Shown piece by piece: positions 21,517 through 30,145 of a stretch of DNA of 36,410 nt (within the stretch, counting starts at the first letter, position 1; the number at the start of each line of letters is the position of its first letter). Origin of the DNA: a virus; IMG/VR virus record IMGVR_UViG_3300027719_000036, positions 1 to 36,410 of that record. One strand, 5' to 3'. The translations under genes and the position numbers were made by a program. The notes under the pieces were generated by a model. That model had not been told where the DNA came from. It ran no database searches and was given only the letters and a program-made list of their open reading frames with translations.

Positions 21517-24036
21517 TTAGCTATTATTAACTACTATCATTGAACCAGTCGCTGTTGGTATAAATCTAGTGCTACTTGCGGAATTCTGGTATCTTTGCAA
21601 AATAAATTCATCCTGTGCTGTTAATTGCGTAATCAAAGAAGCATCCTTACCAAACAATGCCATGATTCTATCCGCTCCACTACTCGTATCGTATATACCC
21701 AGTTTTACATTATCCAAAACAGCCTTAAAGTAATCTGTTAGCGAAGTTACACTGAATCCGTCCTTATCAAACTTAAAGTTCTTACCATAGACTTCGTTTG
21801 GGGCTTGTACCCAACCGTTTACATCTCCAATCTTACAGACCATGTCTGCTAGTATGCAGTATGCACCAGCACCAGAACTTACATTTGAGATGTTTATTGT
21901 TGTCAATGCTGTTGTAGCCGTGAATTGATATTTGAATACAGCCCAAGTCTCATCAACATAGCTTCCCGCTGTAATAGGAATAGCACCTGCAATACCAGAA
22001 ATAGCAAGATCGCAATCTTCTAGTTTGTTAAACCTACAATAGAAAGTATAAGTATTATCAACCAAAGTTGGGATTGTTTGCGTTATAAATTGCTCGTCTA
22101 TCTGAATAGCACTTCCACTTTCACTGTTGTTTTCAACATCTGTAGTCTGTACTACCGTTCCATCATTATCAGCGTCTATTAAAGCCCCTGCCTCATCAAA
22201 CTCCTGCCATTCCTCTATTGTTCCCTTTAATCCAGTTGAGTTCTTTAAGAGGTTACTACCACCAACACCCGTAACGGCTATGTCCAAACTATCCACATCA
22301 AGGTTGAGTTGTGTTACATCACTTTGTATAACCACTATGTCTTCACTGTTAGTATCTGCTTGGGATAATGCCGAGTTTGCAACAGTTTGCACCGCTTGAA
22401 CGGATAGATTGATCTGATCAGCTGTAAGTGTTATTTGTGCAATGGTCTCATCCTTTGTGTAGTAATCGGCTAGGGAGGCAGGATCTATCGATGTAGGTTG
22501 CCATTCTGATCCATCCCATATATATATGATGTTGTTGTCAGTATCTAACCATAAATCATTCACCTCTGGATCAGCAGGGGCATCCGCTTGTCTTGGAATA
22601 CCACCTTCTGCAACTGCTGCTGTTAAGATATCTATTTCACCTTGTTGTCTATCTACAATTATCTGCGTATTTTTGATTGTTTGTCCTATAATCCCCGCTG
22701 TATCGTATGGGGTCGTACTTTTATCTGGTGCCCTGCTCTTTAAGGTTTCTGTAAATCCACCGTCAATCGTAATCTCTACATCGGTTATCAAAACGCTTCG
22801 AGTAGTCGCTTCCAAGTCTGTTACACTGACCATATCCCCAACCTCGTAATATCCCAAGCCTATGGTTTGGCTTTCAAATGGGTAGTATTTAAGACCTAGC
22901 AAATCAGTGTATATATCCCCAATATAGGTTGCCCTATCACCATCTAAAATGGCATTGTTTATTATCTTAAACTCATTTAAGCCATAAGTTACAATGGAAG
23001 CGTCATCCTTTTGTACAATATTGTCCTCCTGTGGCATTCTGGACAGTACAACACTGTTCAATTCTCCCCACTCTGGTTCTAGCTTAAAGTTTATCATTTC
23101 ACTTGGGGTTATCGTATCAACAGGGGTATTTGTAATTGTCTTTAGTATCAACTCGTCACTGGTGTTAAAATACATAACTGTTGCACTTGCTTCCGCTATC
23201 TGTTCTAGTATCTGTCTATATGTCAAACCCTGTCCTCCAAATAGCTCGGCAGTTATAGATAAATCATCATGTGTAAAACTAGAAGTACCTAAAGTCCAGC
23301 CTAGCTCCGTACAAATTGCCTCTAAAAATGCCTTCATCGTAAGTGGATAAGTAGGCGTTAATGTGTATAACTGCAAACTCTCGTACATTTTATCAAATAG
23401 CTTCAAGGTTTTTTTCTCGTTCTCCATATCCACCTTCTCCTCCACAACCTTGAATGTTCCGTAGTCTATCTCCTCATATGTACTACTGGAAGCCCCTGTA
23501 ACGAGTTCTAACCCATGTGTTCCCGACTGACTACCAGTTGTGACTATCTTTGTTCCTTCAATTGCATTAGCGTATGAAGTGGCTATATAGAAAGCGTCTA
23601 CATCCAATACTTGCTCATCATCGACAGTGTTGTATTTATTGATTACATAATATTCAACACCCTCTGTAATTCCAGTTGGCAATGTTTCCGTAGTTGAGAA
23701 TCTAACAACCGCCCCTGTGGTCAAACCATGAGCATTAAGAGAAACTACGCAAGGGTTAGCAATTGACATTGTAACCGCACCTTTGTCCACAACTTCTGGC
23801 AAGGCTACACCAAACCCAATATTTACATAGCTGTCTAGGTATGAGTTAGCTCCCCAATAGACAACTTCAGCCTGTCTCATAACAGTTCTACAAAGACCAC
23901 CACTAGAAGTGAGTTTGAATGATCGTAAATCATCAGCACCTGTTATTTCATTTACACCATCGGTAACATAGGCACTGATAGTTCTTGAACTTGCTTTGAT
24001 TGCACTTTTGAAATCATCCGTTACTGTTAGCATTGT
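21517..24036 (-). CDS. Large tail-tip (tail-associated) protein
   Basis: Start chosen at MLTVTDDFKSAIKASSRTIS, 5 bases after the previous stop; a longer frame from 24084 overlaps the previous gene by 43 bases and adds an unlikely lead (MGREPHTIQEDN). About 839 residues. The N-terminal 400 or so residues resemble the baseplate-hub or prophage-tail protein class of siphophages. A linker GGIPRQADAPADPEVNDLWL and DNNIIYIWDGSEW (about 475-505) is typical of fibre-hub joints. A helical coil precedes a C-terminal carbohydrate-binding-like domain. Forms the tail tip; receptor contact inferred. Confidence 0.82.
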   Translation of the reverse strand, partial: TMLTVTDDFKSAIKASSRTISAYVTDGVNEITGADDLRSFKLTSSGGLCRTVMRQAEVVYWGANSYLDSYVNIGFGVALPEVVDKGAVTMSIANPCVVSLNAHGLTTGAVVRFSTTETLPTGITEGVEYYVINKYNTVDDEQVLDVDAFYIATSYANAIEGTKIVTTGSQSGTHGLELVTGASSSTYEEIDYGTFKVVEEKVDMENEKKTLKLFDKMYESLQLYTLTPTYPLTMKAFLEAICTELGWTLGTSSFTHDDLSITAELFGGQGLTYRQILEQIAEASATVMYFNTSDELILKTITNTPVDTITPSEMINFKLEPEWGELNSVVLSRMPQEDNIVQKDDASIVTYGLNEFKIINNAILDGDRATYIGDIYTDLLGLKYYPFESQTIGLGYYEVGDMVSVTDLEATTRSVLITDVEITIDGGFTETLKSRAPDKSTTPYDTAGIIGQTIKNTQIIVDRQQGEIDILTAAVAEGGIPRQADAPADPEVNDLWLDTDNNIIYIWDGSEWQPTSIDPASLADYYTKDETIAQITLTADQINLSVQAVQTVANSALSQADTNSEDIVVIQSDVTQLNLDVDSLDIAVTGVGGSNLLKNSTGLKGTIEEWQEFDEAGALIDADNDGTVVQTTDVENNSESGSAIQIDEQFITQTIPTLVDNTYTFYCRFNKLEDCDLAISGIAGAIPITAGSYVDETWAVFKYQFTATTALTTINISNVSSGAGAYCILADMVCKIGDVNGWVQAPNEVYGKNFKFDKDGFSVTSLTDYFKAVLDNVKLGIYDTSSGADRIMALFGKDASLITQLTAQDEFILQRYQNSASSTRFIPTATGSMIVVNNS

Positions 24037-24041
24037 TCGTT

Positions 24042-24413
24042 TTAATAAGTTATCTTCTTGTATGGTATGAGGTTCACGCCCCATGGTGCATACAATCCTT
24101 TTTCTTTGTCAAATAGCGGATAGCTAAAATCCCCTGCATAGTAAACACCTGTCTTATATGTTCCTGTTCTACTCTCCCAATAAGATACATTAAATGAAGC
24201 AGGTTGTAATAATATCAATACCACTTTCAATTCTAGTTCTGACAAGTACCCAAATTCAAGCATTAACTTCGGGAATGTTCCTATATAAGTCGATTGTAAA
24301 TCACCTGACATATTCCTGTCGGCATCCTTCCATAGTTTTGCAGGTTGTACCTCAAACTTGGTCAGTTTTGTTAATTGTGTTGCTCCAATTTGTACTTGGT
24401 ATGTCATAGCCAT
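24042..24413 (-). CDS. Small tail-tip protein (DUF6711-like), probable
   Basis: A 123-residue protein between tape measure and tail-tip genes, with DADRNMSGDLQSTYIGTFPK at about 30-49 and YYAGDFSYPLFD at about 89-100. This resembles the small RNAxGxL-type proteins found at this place in siphophages, a minimal distal-tail-like protein. It begins 2 bases before the tape-measure stop and ends 5 bases before the chosen next start. Confidence 0.65.
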   Translation of the reverse strand: MAMTYQVQIGATQLTKLTKFEVQPAKLWKDADRNMSGDLQSTYIGTFPKLMLEFGYLSELELKVVLILLQPASFNVSYWESRTGTYKTGVYYAGDFSYPLFDKEKGLYAPWGVNLIPYKKITY

Positions 24414-24415
24414 AG

Positions 24416-26647
24416 TTATATTCCTAAAATGTTAATTCCTGTGGTCATCTGTTTGTCTTTGATATACTCAATTGTCTTCTCGTATACCTTTTCACCACCG
24501 AGATAGATTGTAATAGGTTGTCCACCATTTCCGTTCAACTTTGCAGCCAAATCATCCATCCAACCTGTATTGTTCTCCAATGGTAAAACTGCTTCTTTTC
24601 CAGCTTCTCCAATTGTTGCAAGGGAAGCCCCATTAGTAATCCCACCTGTAGCCCATGCCCCACTATAACCTCTTGCCTTTTCAAGTGAGACATACCCTAT
24701 CGTTCTTATATTCATGGACTTGTCTCCAATCTTTATGCTATTGATATCCCCAATCATCTTATTGAGAATCCAGATGAATCCATTAACAACAGAAGTTATA
24801 ACTCCGAGAATTCCGTTAAATATGCTCGTGAAGATAGAAACCACTCCTTGCCATGCCCCTCTCCAGTTGCCAGTGAATACCCCTGTTAAAAAGGTTATGA
24901 TTCCGTTTAATGCTCCCATAACACCTTGTACCACATAGCCAACTACTGACAGAACTGTCCTCAATATGTTTCCGAAGGAATCCCCAAGTTTAGTAAATAT
25001 TGGACCGAGAATGGTAATAACCCAACTCACTATTGGTGAAATAACATTATTCCATATAATCAACACAAGGTTTATCAGCTTCCCAACAAATTGTACAACA
25101 GAATCCACTGCACCCTTCAAACTTGTATTCCAAGCCTCTCTGAAGGCGTTGAGGAAAGGTGTTATTATTGGTTCTAATATCTTCGACCATAACAAATTGA
25201 ATATCGTCACAAGGTTGTTTATTCCTTCCATGACACCATTCGCTATGTTCGCCCCCTGTTCATCCCACATTCTTTGTACAGAAGCAAGATAATCAAACCA
25301 CATCTGCTTTGATATTGCCAAGTATGGCTGAATAGCGTCTCTGTTTATAGAAACCATTAGTTTCTTCACATTTTCGGTTATTATTGGACTCCATGTGATA
25401 GTAGCATTGTTAAAATCGTTCAATACTGTACCCCAGAAATATGCAACCCTATCCAATCCTAGATCCGTTACGATATTTCCCCATATTCTCAATATCTCTG
25501 ACTTCATCCATGTAAATTTCTCAATTATTCCATCCACCTTACTATTTATTCCTGTGATATCCATCTCTGGCAACTTAAAGTCTAATCCAGATCCAACACT
25601 GCCACCAGTTCCACCTCCACCACCGCCTGATTCTGGTGCTTTCAAAACATTCATCTCATCAAATGAAGCTAATCCAGCAAGTTCCTTTTTCAAATTTCCA
25701 ACACTTGCAGCAGAACCATCGGCACTGTCTCCTATTCCAGATACAGAATCACTAACGCTTTGACCTGCCGCTTGAATACCAGCGATATTGAACAGCTTCC
25801 CTATTGCAGTTACCGCTCTTCCTATCATCGTTACAAAGGCCTGTATGTACGGAAGTATTGCATTTAATGCAGGAATGAATATAGCTCCAAGTGAGGTTGC
25901 TATCTGTTCTATCCTAGACTTTAATATCCTTAATTGGTTTGCAGGGCTATCAATAGTTCTTGCCAAGTCTCCCTGTGCAGTTTTGGTTTGTTCCATGATG
26001 GTCATGTACCTAGCTAGTACCTTCTCCTGATTTGATAATTCGTTTCCAGTTTTAGCTATTCCTAGTCTGTAAGCGGTCTGTTTAATAGTGGTATCATCAA
26101 CAACAATACCCAACTGTTTCAATGGTTCTGTCTCCCCTGTAATACCCGCCCTCAACTTCACCATAGCCTCTTCATCACTGATATTGTAGAAGGAAGCCAT
26201 GTCGCCTGATAATTGAACCAATCCCTTTGAAAGTGTCATAGCATTGTCATTACTCACTCCCAGTGCGTCTGCTATGTTATAAAATACCCCAGCATTTTTT
26301 CTCAATGTATAAGCATTAAGACCAAGTGCCGAAGATAATTTGTCACTCCATGCCACTATCTCACTCGTTGAATTCTTAAACACCACACTCACAAGATTTT
26401 CACTCTCAATAGCGGACATTGCTAACTTTGTTGAGCTTGTAATCATCTTGCTTACTGCATATGCAACCGCAGTAGCCGCTATCCCAACAGCAATACCCAA
26501 CTTTGAAAAAGACGCACTCGTTCTGGCTGTTCCAGTTTGTGCGTTTTTACCCATTACACCAAGCCTATTGTTTACATCATTAAGCTCTTTACGGAACTGA
26601 TCCGCATTTGCTTTGATTAAGACTTCAAGATTTCCTATTTGTGGCAT
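24416..26647 (-). CDS. Tape measure protein
   Basis: A 743-residue protein in the standard place after the tail chaperones. The helical N-terminus (LEVLIKANADQFRKELNDVN) is typical for tape measures. A hydrophobic segment lies at about 52-75, a Gly-rich hinge (GGGGGGTGGSVG) near 345, and the C-terminal half has amphipathic and hydrophobic helices around VIWNNVISPIVSWVITILGP. Tape measures set tail length and are ejected into the host. At roughly 1.5 angstrom per residue it would fit a tail of about 110 nm (inference). Overlaps the chaperone T frame by 23 bases. Confidence 0.92.
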   Translation of the reverse strand: MPQIGNLEVLIKANADQFRKELNDVNNRLGVMGKNAQTGTARTSASFSKLGIAVGIAATAVAYAVSKMITSSTKLAMSAIESENLVSVVFKNSTSEIVAWSDKLSSALGLNAYTLRKNAGVFYNIADALGVSNDNAMTLSKGLVQLSGDMASFYNISDEEAMVKLRAGITGETEPLKQLGIVVDDTTIKQTAYRLGIAKTGNELSNQEKVLARYMTIMEQTKTAQGDLARTIDSPANQLRILKSRIEQIATSLGAIFIPALNAILPYIQAFVTMIGRAVTAIGKLFNIAGIQAAGQSVSDSVSGIGDSADGSAASVGNLKKELAGLASFDEMNVLKAPESGGGGGGTGGSVGSGLDFKLPEMDITGINSKVDGIIEKFTWMKSEILRIWGNIVTDLGLDRVAYFWGTVLNDFNNATITWSPIITENVKKLMVSINRDAIQPYLAISKQMWFDYLASVQRMWDEQGANIANGVMEGINNLVTIFNLLWSKILEPIITPFLNAFREAWNTSLKGAVDSVVQFVGKLINLVLIIWNNVISPIVSWVITILGPIFTKLGDSFGNILRTVLSVVGYVVQGVMGALNGIITFLTGVFTGNWRGAWQGVVSIFTSIFNGILGVITSVVNGFIWILNKMIGDINSIKIGDKSMNIRTIGYVSLEKARGYSGAWATGGITNGASLATIGEAGKEAVLPLENNTGWMDDLAAKLNGNGGQPITIYLGGEKVYEKTIEYIKDKQMTTGINILGI

Positions 26648-26906
26648 TTACTGTACCATTAAACAATTTATTTAACCCTTTGATTCTCCTCTCCATCTCT
26701 TCGCCTGTCATCACCTTTGGTTCAACTGTTTCCGTTAGGTATGGTTTACTAGGATACTTCTCTGGCTTATTAACCGCATACGATATGTATTTCCCTAATA
26801 TCCAATTAAGAGAATCGTTTTCTCTAACTCTATTCTCATTTTCCCTTTTCCTTACACTACAATACTTTTCAAACAATATCGGTGTCATATGCCAATACTG
26901 ATCCAT
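26625..26906 (-). CDS. Tail assembly chaperone, T part (made by -1 frameshift)
   Basis: Coordinates give the 93-residue frame from its first ATG (MDQYWHMTPILFEKY). The reading frame stays open far upstream of that ATG (TWNRTFKSQWQDG, EETAISLGLSMDQYW) back to a slippery site at 27017-27023, so the T domain is probably made only as a fusion to the G protein, like lambda gpG-T. The fusion would be 217 residues. LSMDQYWHMTP matches the hydrophobic, Trp-containing T-domain pattern. It recruits tail-tube subunits to the tape measure. Confidence 0.8.
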   Translation of the reverse strand: MDQYWHMTPILFEKYCSVRKRENENRVRENDSLNWILGKYISYAVNKPEKYPSKPYLTETVEPKVMTGEEMERRIKGLNKLFNGTVNATNRKS

Positions 26907-26914
26907 TGACAGCC

Positions 26915-27277
26915 CTAGACTGATGGCTGTTTCTTCTCCATCTTGCCATTGGCTTTTGAAAGTTCTGTTCCATGTTTTAGTTTCTGGTTCACTTGAGGGT
27001 TCTCCTCCGCTACTGGTAAAAAATGCACCTCCTGAAGAGCTGTTACTACCTCTTCAAAAATCTCACCTTGATTTCTACCCTTGGCTAACTCTTCCATAAG
27101 AACTTTGTTTCCCATTTCCAAGTCATTGTTATATCCAGCACTGATTAACGCTAACAATCTTCTCATAGACATTACTGTCTTTTTAATAGCGTCTTCATCC
27201 ATGAACAACTCTAATAGCTTAATATCTAGCTCGTCTTCCAAGTTTGCTATGGTTATTGCATTGTATTGTAATTTCAT
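26915..27277 (-). CDS. Tail assembly chaperone, G part
   Basis: A 120-residue acidic alpha protein located between tail tube and tape measure, the usual place of the lambda G-like chaperone. The frame contains a TTT-TTA codon pair at positions 86-87 inside a U6A heptamer; normal decoding ends in KKQPSV, while slippage feeds the T frame. It coats the tape measure before the tube forms. Acidic N-terminus (LEDELDIKLLELFMDEDAIK). Confidence 0.85.
   Translation of the reverse strand: MKLQYNAITIANLEDELDIKLLELFMDEDAIKKTVMSMRRLLALISAGYNNDLEMGNKVLMEELAKGRNQGEIFEEVVTALQEVHFLPVAEENPQVNQKLKHGTELSKANGKMEKKQPSV
27017..27023 (-). promoter_or_regulatory. Programmed -1 ribosomal frameshift site TTTTTTA
   Basis: The heptamer T-TTT-TTA lies in frame in the chaperone G gene (codons CAT TTT TTA CCA). 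The -1 frame downstream is free of stops and joins the T frame: TSSGGEPSSEPETKTWNRTF and so on to the stop at 26625. The same heptamer is used in other well-studied -1 frameshift genes. Confidence 0.85.
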
Positions 27278-27303
27278 TCTTTTGTTTCTTAAATTAGATA
27301 AGT

Positions 27304-27325
27304 TGGGTGAGCTTTACCCCACCCA
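27304..27325 (-). terminator. Hairpin after tail tube gene
   Basis: TGGGTG pairs with CACCCA around a 10-base loop, five bases after the tail-tube stop; the following stretch ACTTATCTAATTT is only weakly T-rich, so a partial terminator or mRNA-stabilising hairpin is likely. Confidence 0.5.
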
Positions 27326-27330
27326 TTGAC

Positions 27331-27762
27331 TTATACACTAGCCTCAACTGCGGTATATTCAGGAGCACCAGAAACTCTGATTGAACCTGTAAATCCTCTT
27401 ACACCCTCAACGGTTGCTTCTGCTTCTTTGAAGATTTTTACAAATCCATCAAATACCCATGTAGAACCTGTTGTGGTTTCAATTGTCCACTCTTCGATAG
27501 CTTGGCTCTCTGCTAACGCTAACATTGCTTCCATTGCATCCTCACTCTTAATGATTCCTGCAAGAGAAACTTCTCCAGCGTCTTTGAACCCTGCTATGTA
27601 CTCTTTATATCCACCTGTAGAATCTAAAGTAGTGACATCTATTTCGGAACTCTCAACACCAATCTCTCCGATAGAAGTTAAATCAGCAATCAATAGATCT
27701 GCTTCTTCTCCTCCACTCATTGACTTGGTTAGAGTTGTTCCTAAACTCTTTACTGCTGCCAT
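27331..27762 (-). CDS. Major tail (tube) protein
   Basis: A 143-residue beta-rich protein with the tail-tube profile: EIGVESSEIDVTTLDSTGGY (about 32-51), then KEYIAGFKDAGEVSLAGI and a C-terminal VSGAPEYTAVEASV. It sits between the tail terminator and chaperone genes and is followed by a hairpin, as expected for a highly expressed gene. No Shine-Dalgarno sequence; A-rich leader. Forms the tube rings. Confidence 0.9.
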   Translation of the reverse strand: MAAVKSLGTTLTKSMSGGEEADLLIADLTSIGEIGVESSEIDVTTLDSTGGYKEYIAGFKDAGEVSLAGIIKSEDAMEAMLALAESQAIEEWTIETTTGSTWVFDGFVKIFKEAEATVEGVRGFTGSIRVSGAPEYTAVEASV

Positions 27763-27766
27763 TTTA

Positions 27767-28099
27767 CTAATAGCTTAAATTAAATCTTGTTGTTATATGG
27801 CTCTTCGTGTCCTCTGGTACATCACTACCAAAGACCATTCTGTAGCCATTTTCTAACATTTTACTCTCAAGAGCGACCAACAATTCTCCGCTCTCAATAC
27901 TTGTGTTAGCATATATATCAATTACCACCTCTATTGCTTGAGATCCTATCCCATCATCAAGAGTATATTCTGGCGTGTTTCCAGTTACATAGAAGGTAAT
28001 ACAAGGAAAGGTTGTGATGACTTCTGGTCGAGCCTGATATACAGTTACATCCTCTAATGAAGATAGCATTGTGTATATATCTTTTTTAGGTTCGTACAT
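27767..28099 (-). CDS. Tail terminator/completion protein (DUF3168-like)
   Basis: A 110-residue alpha/beta protein before the tail tube gene. VTVYQARPEVITTFPCITFY (about 18-37) followed by IEVVIDIYANTSIES matches small tail-completion proteins (SPP1 gp17-like). It would cap the tube and join it to the head. Starts 5 bases after the preceding gene ends. Confidence 0.78.
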   Translation of the reverse strand: MYEPKKDIYTMLSSLEDVTVYQARPEVITTFPCITFYVTGNTPEYTLDDGIGSQAIEVVIDIYANTSIESGELLVALESKMLENGYRMVFGSDVPEDTKSHITTRFNLSY

Positions 28100-28104
28100 T
28101 TCCT

Positions 28105-28464
28105 TTATTTTCCTAGTTTAAGTAATTGATCCTTTATATATGTCTTCGCTCCACTCTGTATGTCCTTTGTATGCCTCTGCAATGCAGGGAACATAAACGG
28201 TTGGGCTCTCATCTTAACTGTTCCAAACTCTTGGTATGGAGCATATTCTGTAGATGTATAAACCCTTCCTGTAACATCAGATCCTTTTCCGTAGGTATCC
28301 CTTTTTATGCTCCTTTTGAGATACCCTGTATCTTCTGGAGACATATCTTTTGCTGTCCTCTGCACTAACTGCGTGGCTTTGGTGATAAAAGGTTTCATAT
28401 CCACCTTACCGATGGCGTCAAACTTCTTTATGCACTTATTAAGTCCGAGGACTTGGATAACCAT
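28105..28464 (-). CDS. HK97 gp10-like head-tail/tail-completion protein
   Basis: A 119-residue protein with the gp10 family signature: SPEDTGYLKRSIKRD (about 42-56), then VYTSTEYAPYQEFGT (about 68-82) and MRAQPFMFPALQRH (about 85-98). Its ATG lies 37 bases inside the previous gene. It fits between the head-closure protein and tail terminator. Confidence 0.88.
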   Translation of the reverse strand: MVIQVLGLNKCIKKFDAIGKVDMKPFITKATQLVQRTAKDMSPEDTGYLKRSIKRDTYGKGSDVTGRVYTSTEYAPYQEFGTVKMRAQPFMFPALQRHTKDIQSGAKTYIKDQLLKLGK

Positions 28465-28790
28465 TTTGTACCTATTAACAAATTATGCGAATCGAATGGA
28501 ATTGCTTTCATTACCCTGTAAAGAACATTCTCATACTCTAGTATCGTTCCTACCTCGATATCTGTATCCGTTGTGATAGAGATATCTATAACCTCTTCAA
28601 GACCGTAATTCTCTTGGAGTTCTGCAAGATTATCAAATCTCACATTCCCATTAAAGGTTGTTTCGGTCTCTGTTTCTTCTTCGTATGCAAACCCTTCTTC
28701 ATCTACCACACTTGTTTTGGTGTAGATGGTTACTACTTTATCGTAGAATGCGTTTGCTACTTGGGTTGTAAATGAAACTGGTATTCTCAA
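28428..28790 (-). CDS. Head-closure protein (SPP1 gp16-like)
   Basis: A 120-residue beta barrel with VTIYTKTSVVDEEGFAYEEE (about 20-39), strand repeats and LYRVMKAIPFDSHNLL near the end, the profile of phage head-tail joining proteins. It overlaps its upstream neighbour by 53 bases and its downstream one by 37, so starts further downstream are possible. Confidence 0.78.
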   Translation of the reverse strand: MRIPVSFTTQVANAFYDKVVTIYTKTSVVDEEGFAYEEETETETTFNGNVRFDNLAELQENYGLEEVIDISITTDTDIEVGTILEYENVLYRVMKAIPFDSHNLLIGTKWLSKSSDLISA

Positions 28791-29229
28791 CGATGGTTGG
28801 TATTCTGAATTTATTTAACAATTCCCTAACTGAAGAGAATATCTCACTGTCGGACACCGAAGATAGATAAGTTGCTATTCCTGATCCATAACTTATACTC
28901 TGACCATTGTCCGAGATACTCGTTATCGCCCCTGTGGTGGCTGTAGGAAGATCCGTAACCGTTTTGAATACTCCAACTACCACACTAGCCAAAGGTCTAT
29001 TTAACTGAACAGGAATAGGGTAGACATAATCTTCCTCTTCAACTGTTGTATCAGCTACATCTTCCTCAAACTGTGCTACTAATTGGCCTCTATTCATATA
29101 GATTAAGGCTCTATCCATTACATCGCTTACTACGAAGTCTAATAGGGCAGAATCCTCGTTATAGCCAACCTGTAAGGCTGGGTTCAGGATCAAGGCATAT
29201 TCCATTATCAAATCTTTTGTATCATTCAT
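28738..29229 (-). CDS. Head-tail connector/adaptor protein
   Basis: A 163-residue protein directly after the capsid gene. The helical N-terminus (MNDTKDLIMEYALILNPALQ) with FVVSDVMDRALIYMNRGQLV (about 32-51) suits the DNA-packaging/adaptor fold (SPP1 gp15/HK97 gp6 type), which sits below the portal. The middle part (RPLASVVVGVFKTV) and a C-terminal domain ending FIYNPSSKRI are longer than in minimal adaptors. Confidence 0.75.
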   Translation of the reverse strand: MNDTKDLIMEYALILNPALQVGYNEDSALLDFVVSDVMDRALIYMNRGQLVAQFEEDVADTTVEEEDYVYPIPVQLNRPLASVVVGVFKTVTDLPTATTGAITSISDNGQSISYGSGIATYLSSVSDSEIFSSVRELLNKFRIPTIVENTSFIYNPSSKRILR

Positions 29230-29251
29230 AATTCTCTATCTAAAATTAGAT

Positions 29252-29275
29252 GAGCCTCCCTATTAAGAAAGGCTC
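29252..29275 (-). terminator. Hairpin after capsid gene
   Basis: GAGCCTTTC pairs with GGGAGGCTC (nine pairs, two G-U) around a TTAATA loop, nine bases after the capsid stop. The following ATCTAATTTT is a weak T-run, so it may be a leaky terminator that keeps capsid mRNA above connector mRNA. Confidence 0.6.
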
Positions 29276-29283
29276 TTAACTAA

Positions 29284-30123
29284 TTAAGCACTTATTTCAC
29301 TAAAAGTTGCATACTGAATCAAGTCAGCCATTACTGCTTGTGTTCCAAATGAATAGAACAACTCTACTGCCATTGAGTTTGAAAGAGGAATTCTCTCAAC
29401 TGCATAAGGCGTAGCAATTACTGGTTGTGCAACACTTCCAACCACCATACAGATTGCATCTGCCGTCTGTCTGTTGTTAGAGAATATTCTTACACCGTGG
29501 TAACTATCAACATTTACCCCACCGTTTACTGGATTTGGAAGAGAATCAATATAGGTTCTCAATTGTCCAAATATAGCTGGTTTGACTGTCAATACAATCA
29601 TGTCTCTATCAACACCATCGACATTGCTGTTAGATGTAGTTTCAACTTCCTGTATTAATTCCTCAACCTGATCTTGAATTGTTGAAGAGGTGATCGTAGC
29701 TTCTGTACCTGCTGATTCTGCTTCTGTGAAGAATGCGGTATCTAATTCTCTGATCATTGCCTTTTCGTGGTTCAATTTTCTCTTACCAAGAATATCAGAT
29801 ATTCCATATAATTGAACATCTTTGAACTCAACTTCCTCAACGATTTCCTTATCCGTATCAAGATTAATAGTAACACCGTTATTGCTAACTTTGTCACCTT
29901 CTCCTGCTGTTCGTGCTGTCCCGTATGCCTGTGAAGCAGCTGTCATCAATCTCTTGACTTCAACACTTCCACCTTGAGGATCACCACTTAAATTTACGTT
30001 CTTTATCTGTGAAGATATAGCACCTTTTTGTACCATATCGATCACTTCTGCGTATGTTTCCTGTAGTTTATCAGCTGTTACGCCGTTTGACAGAAATACG
30101 CTTAATGCGTCTTCTTTTGCCAT
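29284..30123 (-). CDS. Major capsid protein (HK97 fold)
   Basis: A 279-residue protein following the scaffold. The N-arm ends near residue 45; KEIVEEVEFKDVQLYGISDI (about 91-110) resembles the E-loop/spine transition. VDGVDRDMIVLTVKPAIFGQ (about 167-186), then VNVDSYHGVRIFSNNRQ and AVERIPLSNSMAVELFYSFG show the P-domain and A-domain pattern of small HK97-fold capsids. It assembles the icosahedral shell on the scaffold. No Shine-Dalgarno sequence, only an A-rich leader. Confidence 0.9.
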   Translation of the reverse strand: MAKEDALSVFLSNGVTADKLQETYAEVIDMVQKGAISSQIKNVNLSGDPQGGSVEVKRLMTAASQAYGTARTAGEGDKVSNNGVTINLDTDKEIVEEVEFKDVQLYGISDILGKRKLNHEKAMIRELDTAFFTEAESAGTEATITSSTIQDQVEELIQEVETTSNSNVDGVDRDMIVLTVKPAIFGQLRTYIDSLPNPVNGGVNVDSYHGVRIFSNNRQTADAICMVVGSVAQPVIATPYAVERIPLSNSMAVELFYSFGTQAVMADLIQYATFSEISA

Positions 30124-30145
30124 TATACTAAATTATTAAGTTATT

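Noticed and set aside
24037-24084. Longer start for the large tail-tip protein at 24084
   Set aside because: Would overlap the previous gene by 43 bases and add an unlikely lead; the ATG at 24036 sits 5 bases after the previous stop.
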